A stretch of DNA of 64,000 nt, from contig CANTFL010001332.1 in the NCBI GenBank assembly GCA_947650285.1, positions 1-64,000 on the forward strand. Direction: 5' to 3'. Positions 48,913 through 59,939 of this stretch are shown one piece after another (within the stretch, counting starts at the first letter, position 1; every line of letters begins with the position of its first letter). Source of the stretch: Hyaloperonospora brassicae. Taxonomy: Eukaryota; Oomycota; Peronosporomycetes; Peronosporales; Peronosporaceae. The translations under genes and the position numbers were made by a program. A model generated the notes under the pieces. The model had not been told where the DNA came from. It was given only the letters and a program-made list of their open reading frames with translations, and did no database searches.

Positions 48913-50798
48913 TGGTCTTGCGGGCAGTACAGCCTTCGGCACGCAGCTCTCGTGGACTTGACTGGTGCTGCTGCTGGTCAATATGCTGCGCCTTTGACTT
49001 GTTTGGTGATCTGTTTGGTGATGGCTACATTTGCGTGTCCACGAGTTGGTGGCAATGGGTACAAAAGAAACAGAACTCTCTGTACCGCTTCAATTTTTTG
49101 GACGAGTCTATTTGTCGTCTTAGGGGCTAAAGTCAATTTGTCGCCTTAAGCTTTAAGGCCCGTCGAAAGTGTTGGGCAGAATTGGGCGGAGGGTATCTAC
49201 CTGCATGTCCACATGTCTGCTGAACAGCAACTTCTGGACGCGAAAATGGCCGAGAGGCCCACTGGTCCGTGCCACGACGTTTCCTTCTGGAACAGCTTTT
49301 TCTGCAGAAGCACACCACTTATCCTCCTTCACTTGACCTTCTCGTCAGCAATGGCATCGGCTGTTGTGCATATCGCTGCCACATGCCTACGTATGCCTCG
49401 TCGTCGTCTGCCTGCTCCAAAAGACGGACCCTTTGTGGTCTCAAGTGTGCGAGACAAACGTCGTTGCAGTTCGAAAGCCGCGGACAGTGACGCCGTCTTT
49501 TACCAACGTGTTTGCTGCTGCGTAGCTTGCTGACGGAAGCAAAGTCAACTGCTGCACTCGATTACAATATGCAAAAAGCGACTCGAGAATTTGTCGACAT
49601 CGACGTTCGGCTCACGAACTGATGACATCCCAGTCGCAGCTCTGGGGCTGCAGGCCGGTGCTAGTGGCTTGTCCTCCCGCTGAAGTGCTCGATGCATTGC
49701 CAGGTTACCACACGCATTGCGACGCTCTCTGAGGGCGGCACTTTTCGCCACCTATGCGGGATGGAATGGCCAGCGCGTTGCTGGACACCAGGGCCGAGAG
49801 ATGTTTTGCGCTGGCTTTAGCTGCTCGATGCTCTGGACGTACCAGGTCGACTGCTACGATGTTGCACCCCAACTGGTGTCTTTGCTCCACTACTAGGATT
49901 GATCCATTATGACATGCAAGCTGTAGGGTGGAGGCATGCGCTCGTTCATCTGTTGTATGCTTGTTGTTTGTTCGTTCGTTCGTTCGTCTAGCTGTGAATC
50001 CGACTCTCTACATGAGACGCGACCACATTGCGTCTGAATAGCAACAAGCACTTACACCAGCTAACGGGACCGCAGCACGTCTCCCAACTTACAGACGATC
50101 GTTTCGACAAGCAGTAACAGCTCGCGCGTTCCTGCTGCTTTCGTGTTCGTGCATGACTCATTGATTGAGTCAGATCAAATCAAGCTCTAGTGGCGTCTCC
50201 TGCTGCTACTGCTGGTGGTGCCATGTAAACACACGATGGCAACAGGATAGAGCGAAACACAGTGGTTGAAGCCACGACCCGAACGCGCTGCGTACAGTAC
50301 ACACAGACTCGGCTGAAGCTCTTTGTTTCATTGGGCGCAGAAAAAGGACTCGATGGCGTGCACCCAGCACAAAAACGCAGACCCTTTCGCCCCAAGTCGC
50401 CAGTCAATGCCGAGTCTGCACGTTTTCTGACGAGCAACCAACGCGCGCGTACGCCGTGAGTGGCTGAAATTCCCGGTCGTGCGCCCTGTCTCTGCCTCGC
50501 CTCCGCGTTCGGTGGCTCGAGCCTCGTCCCCCAGCTCAACTTGCGCCGTCGAGTGTACGTTCGGTGTCATCTTGCCAATAGCACGAAACACGCCGCCGCC
50601 GCCGACTTTCCCCCCTCGAAAGTCGACGCCCGCGCCCAGCGCCCCGCGCGACCGCAACTCTTGCCACGAACCCGCGCGACACGCCACCGCTGACGCCGTC
50701 ATCAGCTGCTGCATCTGGTGACCACACGGACTGCGAGCGAAGCGCGCGAAAGGAGCTACAGCGGCGCGCGCGAAAGGAGCTACAGCGGCGCGCGCAGG
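48913..50798. other. Intergenic, no supported gene
   Basis: 1.9 kb. Frames such as 49213-49533 (+) have an ATG but no domain. A perfect 24-bp direct repeat (CGCGAAAGGAGCTACAGCGG and flanks, at 50745 and 50769) ends just before the UVRAG start. Confidence 0.5.
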
Positions 50799-52714
50799 AT
50801 GACTCCAGTGTCGAGCATCACGGGCAGCTTTGGCGGCGCGATCAACTTGACCGCCAGCAGTATCGCTCCTACGTGGACGACCCCGACGCCGTCCAGTCGC
50901 TCGGCGTCGGTCACGCTGCAGCAACTTAGCGGGTTTAGTATGCGCAACTTGTCGGTGCATGGCACGAGCCGAGACGTGTTACTCCACGTGTACTTTCGAT
51001 TAGGTACGAATGGACCACAGAGAGGGTGTGGCGTGGTATGCTAACCCTTGACGCTCATTGACCTCTTTTTTGTTGCTGTTGTGTCTGTCGGTCCATGTCA
51101 ATGTCTATGTCTCTCTTTTGATGGTTGTAGTGGTCGATGGCCGTGTCGTCTACGAGAGTGAAGTCGCGCGCAACACGCTGAATCCCGTGTGGGTACCATT
51201 CAAGTCGGAAGCTGATGATATTATTGGTGACGGACTAGCAGGTGTCGAGACGTTGTTGAGTGGCGGCACGAGGTTTGATATTGTAGTCGTGCGCGTGCAC
51301 GATCGGAAGGCAGCGAAGCGGCCACGACGCAAGTCGCGCTTCGGAAGCGACCGTTTGTCGCTAGGAGACGACCGACCGATCAATAACTCGCGATCGTTTG
51401 CTGACGCCAAGCATAATTTTGATGATGTCGACGACGCGACGGGCACGCACGACGGCATGACGGATTCCGACACGTCAACATATACAGGAAGCTCGAATGG
51501 AAACAATGCGAAAGTATTTGAAGAAGACATATTGAGTCTCAACTTTGGCATACGAGAGCTCGACCCGCTGCCAGTGGCCCTTGCCGACCTGACAAACTTG
51601 CCTTTGAACACTTGTTTGTTTGAGTTCTCGGGCCACACATACGTGCATCGGGAAGTGCTTGAGTTGCTGGTTGAAAAAGGTGTTATTGCGCCCAAGCACC
51701 CAAGGAGGAAAGGGTCTGCTATTCCGCTGAAGGACTACAGTTTACACAAAGGCGTCGATGCACTCGAACACATTTTGACGACAAAACAGAAGATCACAGA
51801 GCTAACGGCGGCAAACGCCGCGCTGAAAGAACAGATCCGGAACAAACTGCTACACTCACAACAGCGAATTGCGCGCGAACATCAGCGCACGGTATTAGAG
51901 GAGCGTGTTCGCCTTGCACGAGCGCGAGTAGCAGTAAAACGACACACTTTGGAGCGGCTGAAGGCTGTGATGGAAGATGAGCGCAGGACGTTTGAGACGG
52001 ATATCCATATTGCCAAGGCTCTCGTAAGCACCATGCAAATGACGATGCGTTACAAGGAAGAGCGGCAGAACATTCTCAAGCGTCGATGTGAAGTGTTGCA
52101 TGCAGCACACAAGATCCGTTCTCGACAGGCGATGCTCGTCAAGCAGCTTGGCACCGTTTACCCCATCGATTATGTAGGCGCTGGCGAGTACAGTATCCGC
52201 GGCATTCGTATTGCGAACTCAGACCTCACAGGCGGCGGCAGAGCTGACGAGGAGATGATCTCTACTGCTTTGGGATACATTGCACACTTGGTGTTCATGC
52301 TTAGCAAGTACCTGCGGGTGAACCTCCGGTATCGCGTGGTACCGTATTCGTCACGGTCTTTCCTCAAAGACGAGATCAACGATCCACAGGGCGAGTACCC
52401 ATTGTACAAGCGAGGCGTCGAGAAAGACCGTCATGAGAAGGCGATTCGTTTTCTTCGCAAAGACGTGGAGCAGGTACGATCTGCCGATTGTACTGTTGAC
52501 GTCTCCTACGTGTTCTAATGATCCCGCTGTCTGTCTGCTTGGAACTCAGCTCCTGTTTGCGCGAAGTTTAGATCCCACACAAGAAGCACCCATCTTAGCT
52601 CGACTAAAAGAGCTTACAGATGCGGAGAGTGCATGGCTTGCGATTGATCGAAACGTAAGCGGCAACGTCAGCAGTAGCAATGGCACCGACGCCGGTGCCA
52701 TCGTGCCGAGGTAG
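50799..52714 (+). CDS. UVRAG: UVRAG/Vps38-type subunit of PI3-kinase complex II
   Basis: Expected to bring Vps34-Vps15-Beclin to endosomes for PI3P production in endocytic sorting and autophagosome maturation. Exons 50799-51003, 51131-52473, 52550-52714; 570 residues. The first about 220 residues are C2-like (RNLSVHGTSRDVLLHVYFRL, NTLNPVWVPF) with a polar insert. Residues about 284-408 are a long coiled coil (KQKITELTAANAALKEQI to the Arg/Lys-rich end). From about 412 comes the Atg14/UVRAG domain: YSIRGIRIANSDL, DEEMISTALGYIAHLV and LRYRVVPYSSRSFLKDEI, ending with LLFARSLDPTQ. The C2 start and the EYSIRG block favour UVRAG over Atg14. It converges on the allantoinase gene with about 117 bp between stops. 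Confidence 0.85.
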
Positions 52715-52831
52715 CTGTACAAAGAGGTCCGGGACTGACAGCATTGGCGAAGTGTCCACTCGAAAAATGGTAATACTAGTTAGAAGTTTATGCGTGCATT
52801 GTTGACTGCTGCGTGCACGCACTTGCTTGCG

Positions 52832-53755
52832 TTACAGCTTTGGACGTGCAGCATCATGTGGATAGTGTGTCGCGTACCAGTGGCGTGCGATGTCCTCGCG
52901 CGTGCAGATCCAGACGTCCGGAAAGCTCAACACGTAGTCCAAGAAGCGCAGCAGTGCAGCAATGCGTCCAGGGCGTCCAACCACGCGGCAGTGCAAGCCC
53001 ACTGACATCATCTTAGGCTGGCCAGCACGTCCTTCTTGGAGCAACACATCAAAGGCGTCTTTCAAGTACGTGAAGAACTGGTCGCCCGCGTTGAATCCCT
53101 GCGCTGACACAAACTTCATATCGTTCGTGTCGAGTGCATACGGGATGACAAGATGAGGCCGTCCACAGCGCGTGTCCCAGTACGGCAAGTCGTCGTTGTA
53201 CGCGTCGGCATCGTACAAGAATCCTCCTTCGTCGACCACGAGTTGGCGGGTATTGACGTTCGGTTTGCCCTGGTAGATGCCCACGGGCCGCGTGCCCACG
53301 AGCTGTTCATGGATGGCTACAGTCTGGCGAATGTGGTCGCGCTCGGTCTGTTCGTCCACTAGCTGGTAGTCGATCCAGCGGTACCCGTGACTCGCGACCT
53401 CCCAGCCCGCGTCCTTCATGGCCAGAGCCGCCTGTGGGTTCTCCTCCAGCGCGCGCCCCACAGCAAACACAGTGAGAGGCACTCTACGCTCAGTGAACGC
53501 GCGATGCAGCCGCCAGAAGCCCGCGCGACTGCCGTATTCGTACAGCGACTCCATGTTGAGGTGGCGCTGGCCCACGTACGGTGTTGCACCGACAATATCC
53601 GACAGCAGGTGCTCGGACGCCTCGTCTCCGTGCAGCACACAGCGCTCACCTCCTTCTTCGTAGTTGAGCACGAACTGCAGCGCGAGTTTCTGCCCGCCGG
53701 GCCACTTGGGGTCCGCCCCACGCGCGCCGTAGCCGACAAAGTCCCGAGCAGCCAT
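52832..53755 (-). CDS. PuuE-type allantoinase (NodB-fold hydrolase)
   Basis: A single-exon gene of 307 residues. PuuE proteins hydrolyse allantoin to allantoate in purine breakdown and belong to the polysaccharide deacetylase fold, not to the classical metallo-allantoinases. Signatures: RDFVGYG, LNYEEGGE (31-37), LYEYGSRAGFWRLHR, WEVASHGYRWIDY (His123 region), PVGIYQGKPNVNTR, DLPYWDTR, LDTNDMKF and SVGLHCRVVGRPGR. Length fits the family (about 300-320). The ATG at 53755 is followed by AARDFVGYG, as in relatives. There is no signal peptide or peroxisomal tail; the C-terminus is AARPKL. Residue patterns fit PuuE much better than chitin deacetylases. Confidence 0.9.
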   Translation of the reverse strand: MAARDFVGYGARGADPKWPGGQKLALQFVLNYEEGGERCVLHGDEASEHLLSDIVGATPYVGQRHLNMESLYEYGSRAGFWRLHRAFTERRVPLTVFAVGRALEENPQAALAMKDAGWEVASHGYRWIDYQLVDEQTERDHIRQTVAIHEQLVGTRPVGIYQGKPNVNTRQLVVDEGGFLYDADAYNDDLPYWDTRCGRPHLVIPYALDTNDMKFVSAQGFNAGDQFFTYLKDAFDVLLQEGRAGQPKMMSVGLHCRVVGRPGRIAALLRFLDYVLSFPDVWICTREDIARHWYATHYPHDAARPKL

Positions 53756-53993
53756 TTTTGTCTCGTGTGAAGGTCGTCACGTCACTGTCACATGGCTGCC
53801 GTCACTCGCACGAGGGCATCAAGGGTCGCTGAAGTAGTACCAACCGCGGCGGCTTCGTTTACCCTCTGTGTTGGAATACACCACGACCCACCGCGTCTGC
53901 TGCTACTTTAGTGATAGATCGCAGACAAAGGGAGACGCGGGTTGTCAGTATACAGTACAGTCGGTCGATCGCAGCTACGCGCGTGTACAAGTC
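53756..53993. promoter_or_regulatory. Divergent promoter gap, allantoinase/proteasome alpha-1
   Basis: 238 bp between the two start codons, which point outward. No TATA box is evident. Both genes must draw their core promoters from this interval. Specific sites are not assigned. Confidence 0.5.
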
Positions 53994-55061
53994 ATGCCGG
54001 GAGACGGATACGACCGCCACATTACCATCTTCTCGCCCGAAGGACGGCTCTATCAGATCGGTAAGTGCTCTCTCCCCCTCTCTCTCTCTCGCTCGCGCGC
54101 GCGCGCTTACTGTGCTTGATCGGTGGACCGATCGCCTCCTTTGGGCGCCCCAACGGTACAAAGATGGCCGCACTCGTGCTCACAACTGACCACTCGTTCG
54201 GCTTACTTCAGAGTACGCCTTCCGTGCTGCCAAAGAGTCGACGCTCACGTCCGTAGCGGTGCGGGGCAAAGACAGTGCCGTCTTTGTCACGCAGAAGAAA
54301 GTGCAGGTGAGTAGATCAACGTGACTTGTCAAGAGCGGGCGAGAGAGAGTGGAACGGCGAGTCTGACGCTGTTGTTGTTGTTGTTGTTGTTGTTGTTGTA
54401 TGGCTAATAGGACAAACTCATTGAGCCCGAGTCGGTCACGAATGTGTTTCACATTACGCCCGAGATTGGCTGCCTCATGACGGGACTATACGGTGCGTAG
54501 ACGTTCGTGCTGCACTCGTTTTGTGGGGCTCGTTGACTGCTGACGGAGTCGTCGGTGTCGCTGACTGTCGTTGCAGCCGACTCGAAGGCGCAGGTGCAGC
54601 GCTTGCGGTTCGAGGCCCACGAGTTTGAGAACAAGTTTGGCTACAAGATCCCCTGCCACGTGCTGGCGAAGCGCATTGCGGACGTGGCGCAGGTGTACAC
54701 GCAGCACGCCTCGATGCGGGCGTTTGGTGTGGTCACGATGCTCATTAGCGTGGACGAAGAGAAGGGACCGCAGCTGTTTAAGATTGATCCAGCAGGCCAC
54801 TTTTGGGGCTACAAGGCCACGTCTGCAGGTGTCAAGGAACAGGAGGCGCAGAACTACCTCGAAAAGAAGATCAAGGCCAATCCGGCCATGGACTACGAGC
54901 TGACACTGCACACGGCGATCACGTGTCTGCAGTCGATACTGTCGGCGGACTTTCGCCCCAACGAGATCGAAGTGGGCGTCGTCGTGCAAGGCCAGCGGTT
55001 CCGAAAGTTGACCGAGGACGAGATCGAGACCCACTTGACGTCGATCAGCGAGCGCGACTAG
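53994..55061 (+). CDS. PSMA6: 20S proteasome subunit alpha-1 (PSMA6)
   Basis: An outer-ring alpha subunit of the 20S core particle, structural and gate-forming, without catalytic activity. Exons 53994-54060, 54212-54306, 54411-54492, 54577-55061; 242 residues (human 246). The alpha N-terminal signature is [20 protein letters not shown]. Further blocks: [65 protein letters not shown] and [11 protein letters not shown]. The VAVRGKD and QVYTQ(N/H) strings are typical of alpha-1 among the seven alpha types. Intron 2 carries a (GTT)10 microsatellite at 54371-54400 next to the acceptor. All junction phases agree. Confidence 0.95.
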
Positions 55062-55648
55062 TTTCGGCATAAGTGCGGACGAGGACGTTGGAACGAGGCA
55101 AGCGGAAGCAGTGTACAAGCGGATAAACAACAAACACTGCGCTCGAGATGAACAGCATTGAGCTGGCATCTGGCTTCGACGTTTCGCTCGTGCTTGTACG
55201 TTTTTGCTGTCACTTGCATTGGTCTGAAGTCCTGCTGTTTGCAGCTGCCCTGGATGTTGCAATGACGCGGCTGTCTCTTCGTCTTCGTGCGTCGGACAGC
55301 CGTCGAAAAATCGCATGTTGGTCCTCAGGGTTCAAGTCTCCTGCATCAATTGACACAGCTGCTAGAGAGCTGCACGCACGCAACCAACGAAACCCCACTG
55401 ATGTCAATCTACTTTGCATTTTCTCCCGCATTATATGTACTGTTCACAGAATCAAAGCAGCCGTCTCCACCGCCTCAGCAGTCGAAGAGGCTTGCACTCA
55501 CATATGCATCTTGTTTATCGAGTTTCTCCCTTTTGGCACCAGGTCACACGAATCGCTCGGTCTGCACCATCCCGTGTCGGCGCCTCATTCGGGTATGTGC
55601 CGTTTTTTACATGTAACAACTGCAGCAACGCCCTCCTGGCCGTTCTCG
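55062..55648. other. Convergent 3' region, no supported gene
   Basis: 587 bp between the stops of the proteasome and kinesin genes. A plus-strand frame starting at 55148 runs into the kinesin gene antisense and is not considered real. Confidence 0.55.
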
Positions 55649-58600
55649 TTACAGCAGTCTCTTCAGTGCACCCGGTGTGAGCGTACTTCGTCGAGATTCA
55701 CCCGGCGGCGAACTTCTTCGGTTGCCACGACTTATATCCCCAGGTCCCAATGACTGACGCCTCGTGGATTTGACCTGACGCACAGGAGCACCCAGCTCGC
55801 ACTGGCTCACTTTATGTGCAAAGCGCATGCTGCACAACGACTCGTCCAGGGACGCGTACGTAGGCGACAAGTTGGCCATCATCAGCGTCTTGCCATCGCC
55901 CGAGAGCGCAGGCTGCAGAGCGTACGTGAGTTTGCTGTTGCGGTACGGGACGTGGGGCGACTTCTTTGCAAGGGCTTGGAACACGTCGGCCAAAGCACTG
56001 AGACTCTTGTTGATCGCCTGTGCCTCTTTCAACCGAGTGCCCGTGACGTTCGACCGGCTCAGCCGCTCACTTCCAGCGAGATCGACCAAGCTCAGGTTTC
56101 CTTCGACCTCTGTCTTCTGCACTTCGTTGTACCCGCGAATCGTCAGCGCAAAGATACTGTGGCTCCGAGACGAGTGCGCGTTCATGTCGGTGCGGTCGAC
56201 GGAACGGTTGCACGCAGCCAAGTTCACAATTTCATCCACCTGCTCAGCGGCCTGGTTGACATCAATGATGACCTCGGTCAGCCCTTCCACGTAGTTCTTC
56301 CCTCGGCTATCCGTGCGAATGCTGTGCTTCGTATCCTTGCCACTGTCCAACGTGAGCAAGTCGCGGATGGTCTCATTGTAAATCTCGTAAAACGTCACCA
56401 TGAGCGAGAAATGCCATCCCGTTGACGTCAGCTCTTCGCACGACTTGATGATCAAATCAATCGATCGCGGAATAATGCCGCGCATCTGCGCCTTCCCACT
56501 TCCTTGCATCGTATGCGTCTTTCCAGACCCCGTTTGCCCGTACGCGAAAATGCACACGTTGTAGCCATCCATAGCGGACTGGATAAAGCCCGACACGTCC
56601 TGAAACAGAGATTCCTGCGAGTCTGACGGACCGTAGATCTTGTCAAACGCAAACGTGTGAGGGTTCTCGACATTCGTCGTGATCGTGGAAGCAAACGTAT
56701 CGCATATGATAGCCGACTGCGGATTCTCGGCCGATGCTTCCCCGCCATCCGACCGCAGGAATGGCCGCAGTCTGACGTGCACGCGAATATTGCCACGCAA
56801 CTCCTGAATGGTGTTATGCAGCTTGCGACGCATTGCGTCACCCTCAACAATCGTCACCTCCATTTCCGCAATCGTGTTTGACTTCTCTACGAGGCTTTGT
56901 TGTGCCTCCAACAACCTGTCCGTCAGGTCCCGAATGCGCTGAGTCAATGCTTTGTCATTCGTCTGGGGCATAGAACGATCACAGCTCGACCCTTCGACAA
57001 CCACACTGCTGCTAGACGACTTGTTGTAGCTTCGAGGCTCCGTCTCGCGCATCAGCCGGTTCTGGTCTTGCAAGAGCTTCATTTCGCCTGCAAGAGAAAC
57101 ATTGCGCTTCTCGTGGCGCGATTGCAGCTCCTCCATCTTGGCTTCATGTGTCGTCTGGAGAGCCACCATTTGTGCGTACAGCGCTGTATTCTCCACAGTC
57201 AGCTGCTCCACATTTACTTGGAACTGCTCCCGGCGGTTCTTCTCATCTTCAAACTTTGCCTCCATAGCAGCCAACTTGTCTTGTAGCAGATTCTTCTCGG
57301 CCACGATTGACTTCGATGCACGAACACGATCGCCGTTCTCCGTTTTCAGACTTGACGTCCTCGTTTTCATGATCGTGATCGTCTGGGTCAGGTGAGCAAT
57401 CTTCTTGTTCGCTTGTGACAAGTCCTCGGTCAGATTGCGGTTCTGCTTCGCCAAGTCCGTCGTCTTCTCCCAAAAGCTATGAGCACTTACTGATCGCTCC
57501 TCGTCATCATCGTCCATTTGCTGCTTGAAAAAGTCCCGTTCGGAGCAAGCAGCATCCAGATCCAGCTCCAGCTGCCGGATCTTCTGGTTCAGCTTAAGAT
57601 TCAGCTCCTCAATCGCTTTCAGCTCATCATCCTTGCCATGCAGCGTCTCAGTTACCAGACGCGAGCTAGAGACCACCGACTCTGACGATCGCTCGCGTTC
57701 TTGAGCCAATGCTTGTTCGTGCTCCGAGAGCTGCTCGGCAAACCGCGTTTTCCACTTCTCTTCGATCTTGTCCGTGGCCTTCTTCAAAATAGTGCGCACA
57801 TAAGCCGACAACGGCGAGTCCTCCTGCATTGCCTGCTGAAGCTCGTGATGCTGTCGATTCGTCTCTCCGCTCGACAATCTCGAAAAGATGTTTTGTGAAG
57901 ATATCGTCGAGGCGGTCTCTGAGTCGGACGTCGCATGCGACGACTTTGACAGCAAGTCTTCACCATGATAATCGCTGGACTCGGGCTCTTCGGGCAATAC
58001 CTTTGCGTTCTTGCTGGCCTGTGAGTCGATATACTGCGTCAGTCGACGAACCTCTGCAGCAGACGCGTCTACATACTCGTTCTGTTCCAGCGTCTTCATC
58101 TCAAACGCCTCGCAGCACTTCATCAGCCCTTCACTGTGGACACGCAGCCGACGCAAGCCTGCTGTCATCAGTCTGACCTCGTCTTGCCGAGCTTTCAGAT
58201 TCGCCGCCGTCAGTACAGTACTCGTTGACGCCGAAGACACGTACGTCAGCAGTTCCTCGACGCCCTGGTCCGTCAGCTTGTGGTCCATCTTCAACGCCAA
58301 CACTGACTCCTCATTCAGTGTAAAGTCTTCTGGATCAACCGGTAGGGGTGGAGCTGTAGCTGGCCACACCTTCTGCAGCGTCGACTCGGCGCGTGCCAGT
58401 GGCGCGCTGCCCCCCGCACTTCTACGCGTCGGCGTCGCTCCCATTCTGGGCGACGCTGCCCGCGACGACGTTGCAGATCGGAACGGCAATGGTGCCGTGG
58501 ACGAAGTCATCGACGACGACGACGACGACGGCGAGCAGAAACTGCTGCGTCGATTCTCTTTGCTGCTATCGACCAGCCCGTGCAGCGTCTTCCTGCGCTC

Positions 58601-59158
58601 CGACGCTGCACTAGAAGTGTGCAGCCTGATCCGCGACCTCGACATCGACGACCCACTTGCGCCACTACTGGCCAGACTGCTCATGCTGCCCATACTGTCC
58701 GTCCGCATCAATCCGTAGCTGTCGTCCACCACGCGCGTCCGGTTTGCCGACGCCGACAACGCGCGACGGCCGTCCAACACCGACGACCGCTGGCTCGCGC
58801 CCTCGTCCACACCGCTCGACAGGCTCTTCCAGTCTCCCGCACGAGATGGCGTTCGCGCTGCAATGCCTCGTCGATCGACCGTCGGCTTTGTCGCGTTGAG
58901 CGTCGACCCCAACGAACTGCCACTGCTCGTCCGTCGAACGGGCGTCGACACTCTCGTCATCGTCGTCGGCGCACGCAGTCGCGAGCCCAATGGCGCGCTC
59001 AACACCGCGTTGCGGCTCTTGCTCAACGGCGACGCTGCAGCCACTGACCTGTCGTCGTCCCTGTCGTCTGCGCTGCTCGTAACACGGCCAGAGCCCTCGA
59101 GCTCAGCGTCCAGTGGCATCGACTCAATCGCGTCAGCGTCTCTGCGTCCGGCCTCCAT
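55649..59158 (-). CDS. Kinesin-14 (C-terminal motor kinesin)
   Basis: A minus-end-directed microtubule motor, expected in spindle organisation. It is a 1169-residue single exon. Residues about 1-380 are Ser/Arg-rich and disordered-looking with repeated basic clusters, a likely microtubule-binding tail. Residues about 480-780 are coiled coil (long runs of Glu/Lys/Gln/Leu). The neck and motor start at LRGNIRVHVRLRPF (about 787). The P-loop is GQTGSGKT (874-881), switch I NAHSSRSH, switch II DLAGSE (about 1025), then VPYRNSKLTYALQPALSG. The motor lies at the C-terminus behind the coiled coil, which defines kinesin-14. A 54-residue basic tail follows the motor (RRQSLGPGD). The frame is open to an ATG at 59530, but that extension looks like leader, so I start at MEAGRRDAD. 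Confidence 0.92.
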   Translation of the reverse strand: MEAGRRDADAIESMPLDAELEGSGRVTSSADDRDDDRSVAAASPLSKSRNAVLSAPLGSRLRAPTTMTRVSTPVRRTSSGSSLGSTLNATKPTVDRRGIAARTPSRAGDWKSLSSGVDEGASQRSSVLDGRRALSASANRTRVVDDSYGLMRTDSMGSMSSLASSGASGSSMSRSRIRLHTSSAASERRKTLHGLVDSSKENRRSSFCSPSSSSSSMTSSTAPLPFRSATSSRAASPRMGATPTRRSAGGSAPLARAESTLQKVWPATAPPLPVDPEDFTLNEESVLALKMDHKLTDQGVEELLTYVSSASTSTVLTAANLKARQDEVRLMTAGLRRLRVHSEGLMKCCEAFEMKTLEQNEYVDASAAEVRRLTQYIDSQASKNAKVLPEEPESSDYHGEDLLSKSSHATSDSETASTISSQNIFSRLSSGETNRQHHELQQAMQEDSPLSAYVRTILKKATDKIEEKWKTRFAEQLSEHEQALAQERERSSESVVSSSRLVTETLHGKDDELKAIEELNLKLNQKIRQLELDLDAACSERDFFKQQMDDDDEERSVSAHSFWEKTTDLAKQNRNLTEDLSQANKKIAHLTQTITIMKTRTSSLKTENGDRVRASKSIVAEKNLLQDKLAAMEAKFEDEKNRREQFQVNVEQLTVENTALYAQMVALQTTHEAKMEELQSRHEKRNVSLAGEMKLLQDQNRLMRETEPRSYNKSSSSSVVVEGSSCDRSMPQTNDKALTQRIRDLTDRLLEAQQSLVEKSNTIAEMEVTIVEGDAMRRKLHNTIQELRGNIRVHVRLRPFLRSDGGEASAENPQSAIICDTFASTITTNVENPHTFAFDKIYGPSDSQESLFQDVSGFIQSAMDGYNVCIFAYGQTGSGKTHTMQGSGKAQMRGIIPRSIDLIIKSCEELTSTGWHFSLMVTFYEIYNETIRDLLTLDSGKDTKHSIRTDSRGKNYVEGLTEVIIDVNQAAEQVDEIVNLAACNRSVDRTDMNAHSSRSHSIFALTIRGYNEVQKTEVEGNLSLVDLAGSERLSRSNVTGTRLKEAQAINKSLSALADVFQALAKKSPHVPYRNSKLTYALQPALSGDGKTLMMANLSPTYASLDESLCSMRFAHKVSQCELGAPVRQVKSTRRQSLGPGDISRGNRRSSPPGESRRSTLTPGALKRLL

Positions 59159-59939
59159 CGCAGTGGCGCTACGTACACAACGCACAAAAACACGTACGCG
59201 CGCCAACGGATCGAACGCTTTGTCCTGTGCTGCCGACTCGCGTCTGCGCTTCGCAGTCGTAACGGTAGCAGTAGTAGTAGCAGTACCCGCAGCTGCCGGT
59301 GGAGTTGGGTCGTCGGTAGAAACAGGCGGTGCCTCGAGAGCGCGCGCCACGTTGTGCGGCGTCGGGCGCTGCCGTGCGAATGAGTGGCCGAAGGTTCGGA
59401 GCACAGACGTCGCGACGACGTGGAAGCGCGCCGAGTCACAGCGGCGGGCGCGTGTTCGTACTTGAGCGGGAGCATACAACGAGCAAGTACAGTGTCGTCT
59501 CGTGGTCCGTAGGACGGGGGGGTGGCTCATCTGGCTCCATTATGTACGGACGTACTTACGTCGCGGACGACGCGTCGCGATTTGCAGCGCGACAGGGAGA
59601 ACCCCAACCGCAGTCGCAGCTGTAGCCAAACAAAAAAGACCGCGTACCACATCAGAGAACGTGTGAGCGAAACCAAAATGGATCGGCGAAAGCGCGAGGA
59701 GACGTTTGGCTTTGCTGCTGCTGCTGCGACTGCTGCGACTGCTGCAACAATAGTAATTGTACTCCGATCGACCGATGGATCGATCCACGTCATGTGTGTG
59801 TCGTCTCTGTTGATCGTTTTGGGGTCGCGTGCGCCACTGCGCGTTCGCAGCTCTTCTTGGCCGCTGCTAGAGATCGATGTCGCGAATGTATCGATTCCCT
59901 TCCGACTCGCTGATCTCCGCTCTGTGGCAAATCCGCACG
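59159..59939. other. Kinesin 5' region and spacer
   Basis: Contains the open but leader-like extension of the kinesin frame to 59530 and a GCT/GCA-type triplet run at about 59715-59745. No separate gene seen. Confidence 0.5.

Noticed and set aside
54486..55316. 276-residue minus-strand frame over the proteasome gene
   Set aside because: Antisense shadow of PSMA6 exon 4.
59159..59530. 124-residue N-terminal extension of kinesin-14
   Set aside because: Arg/Thr-rich with no relation to the rest; the ATG at 59158 gives a more typical start. Left open until transcript data exist.
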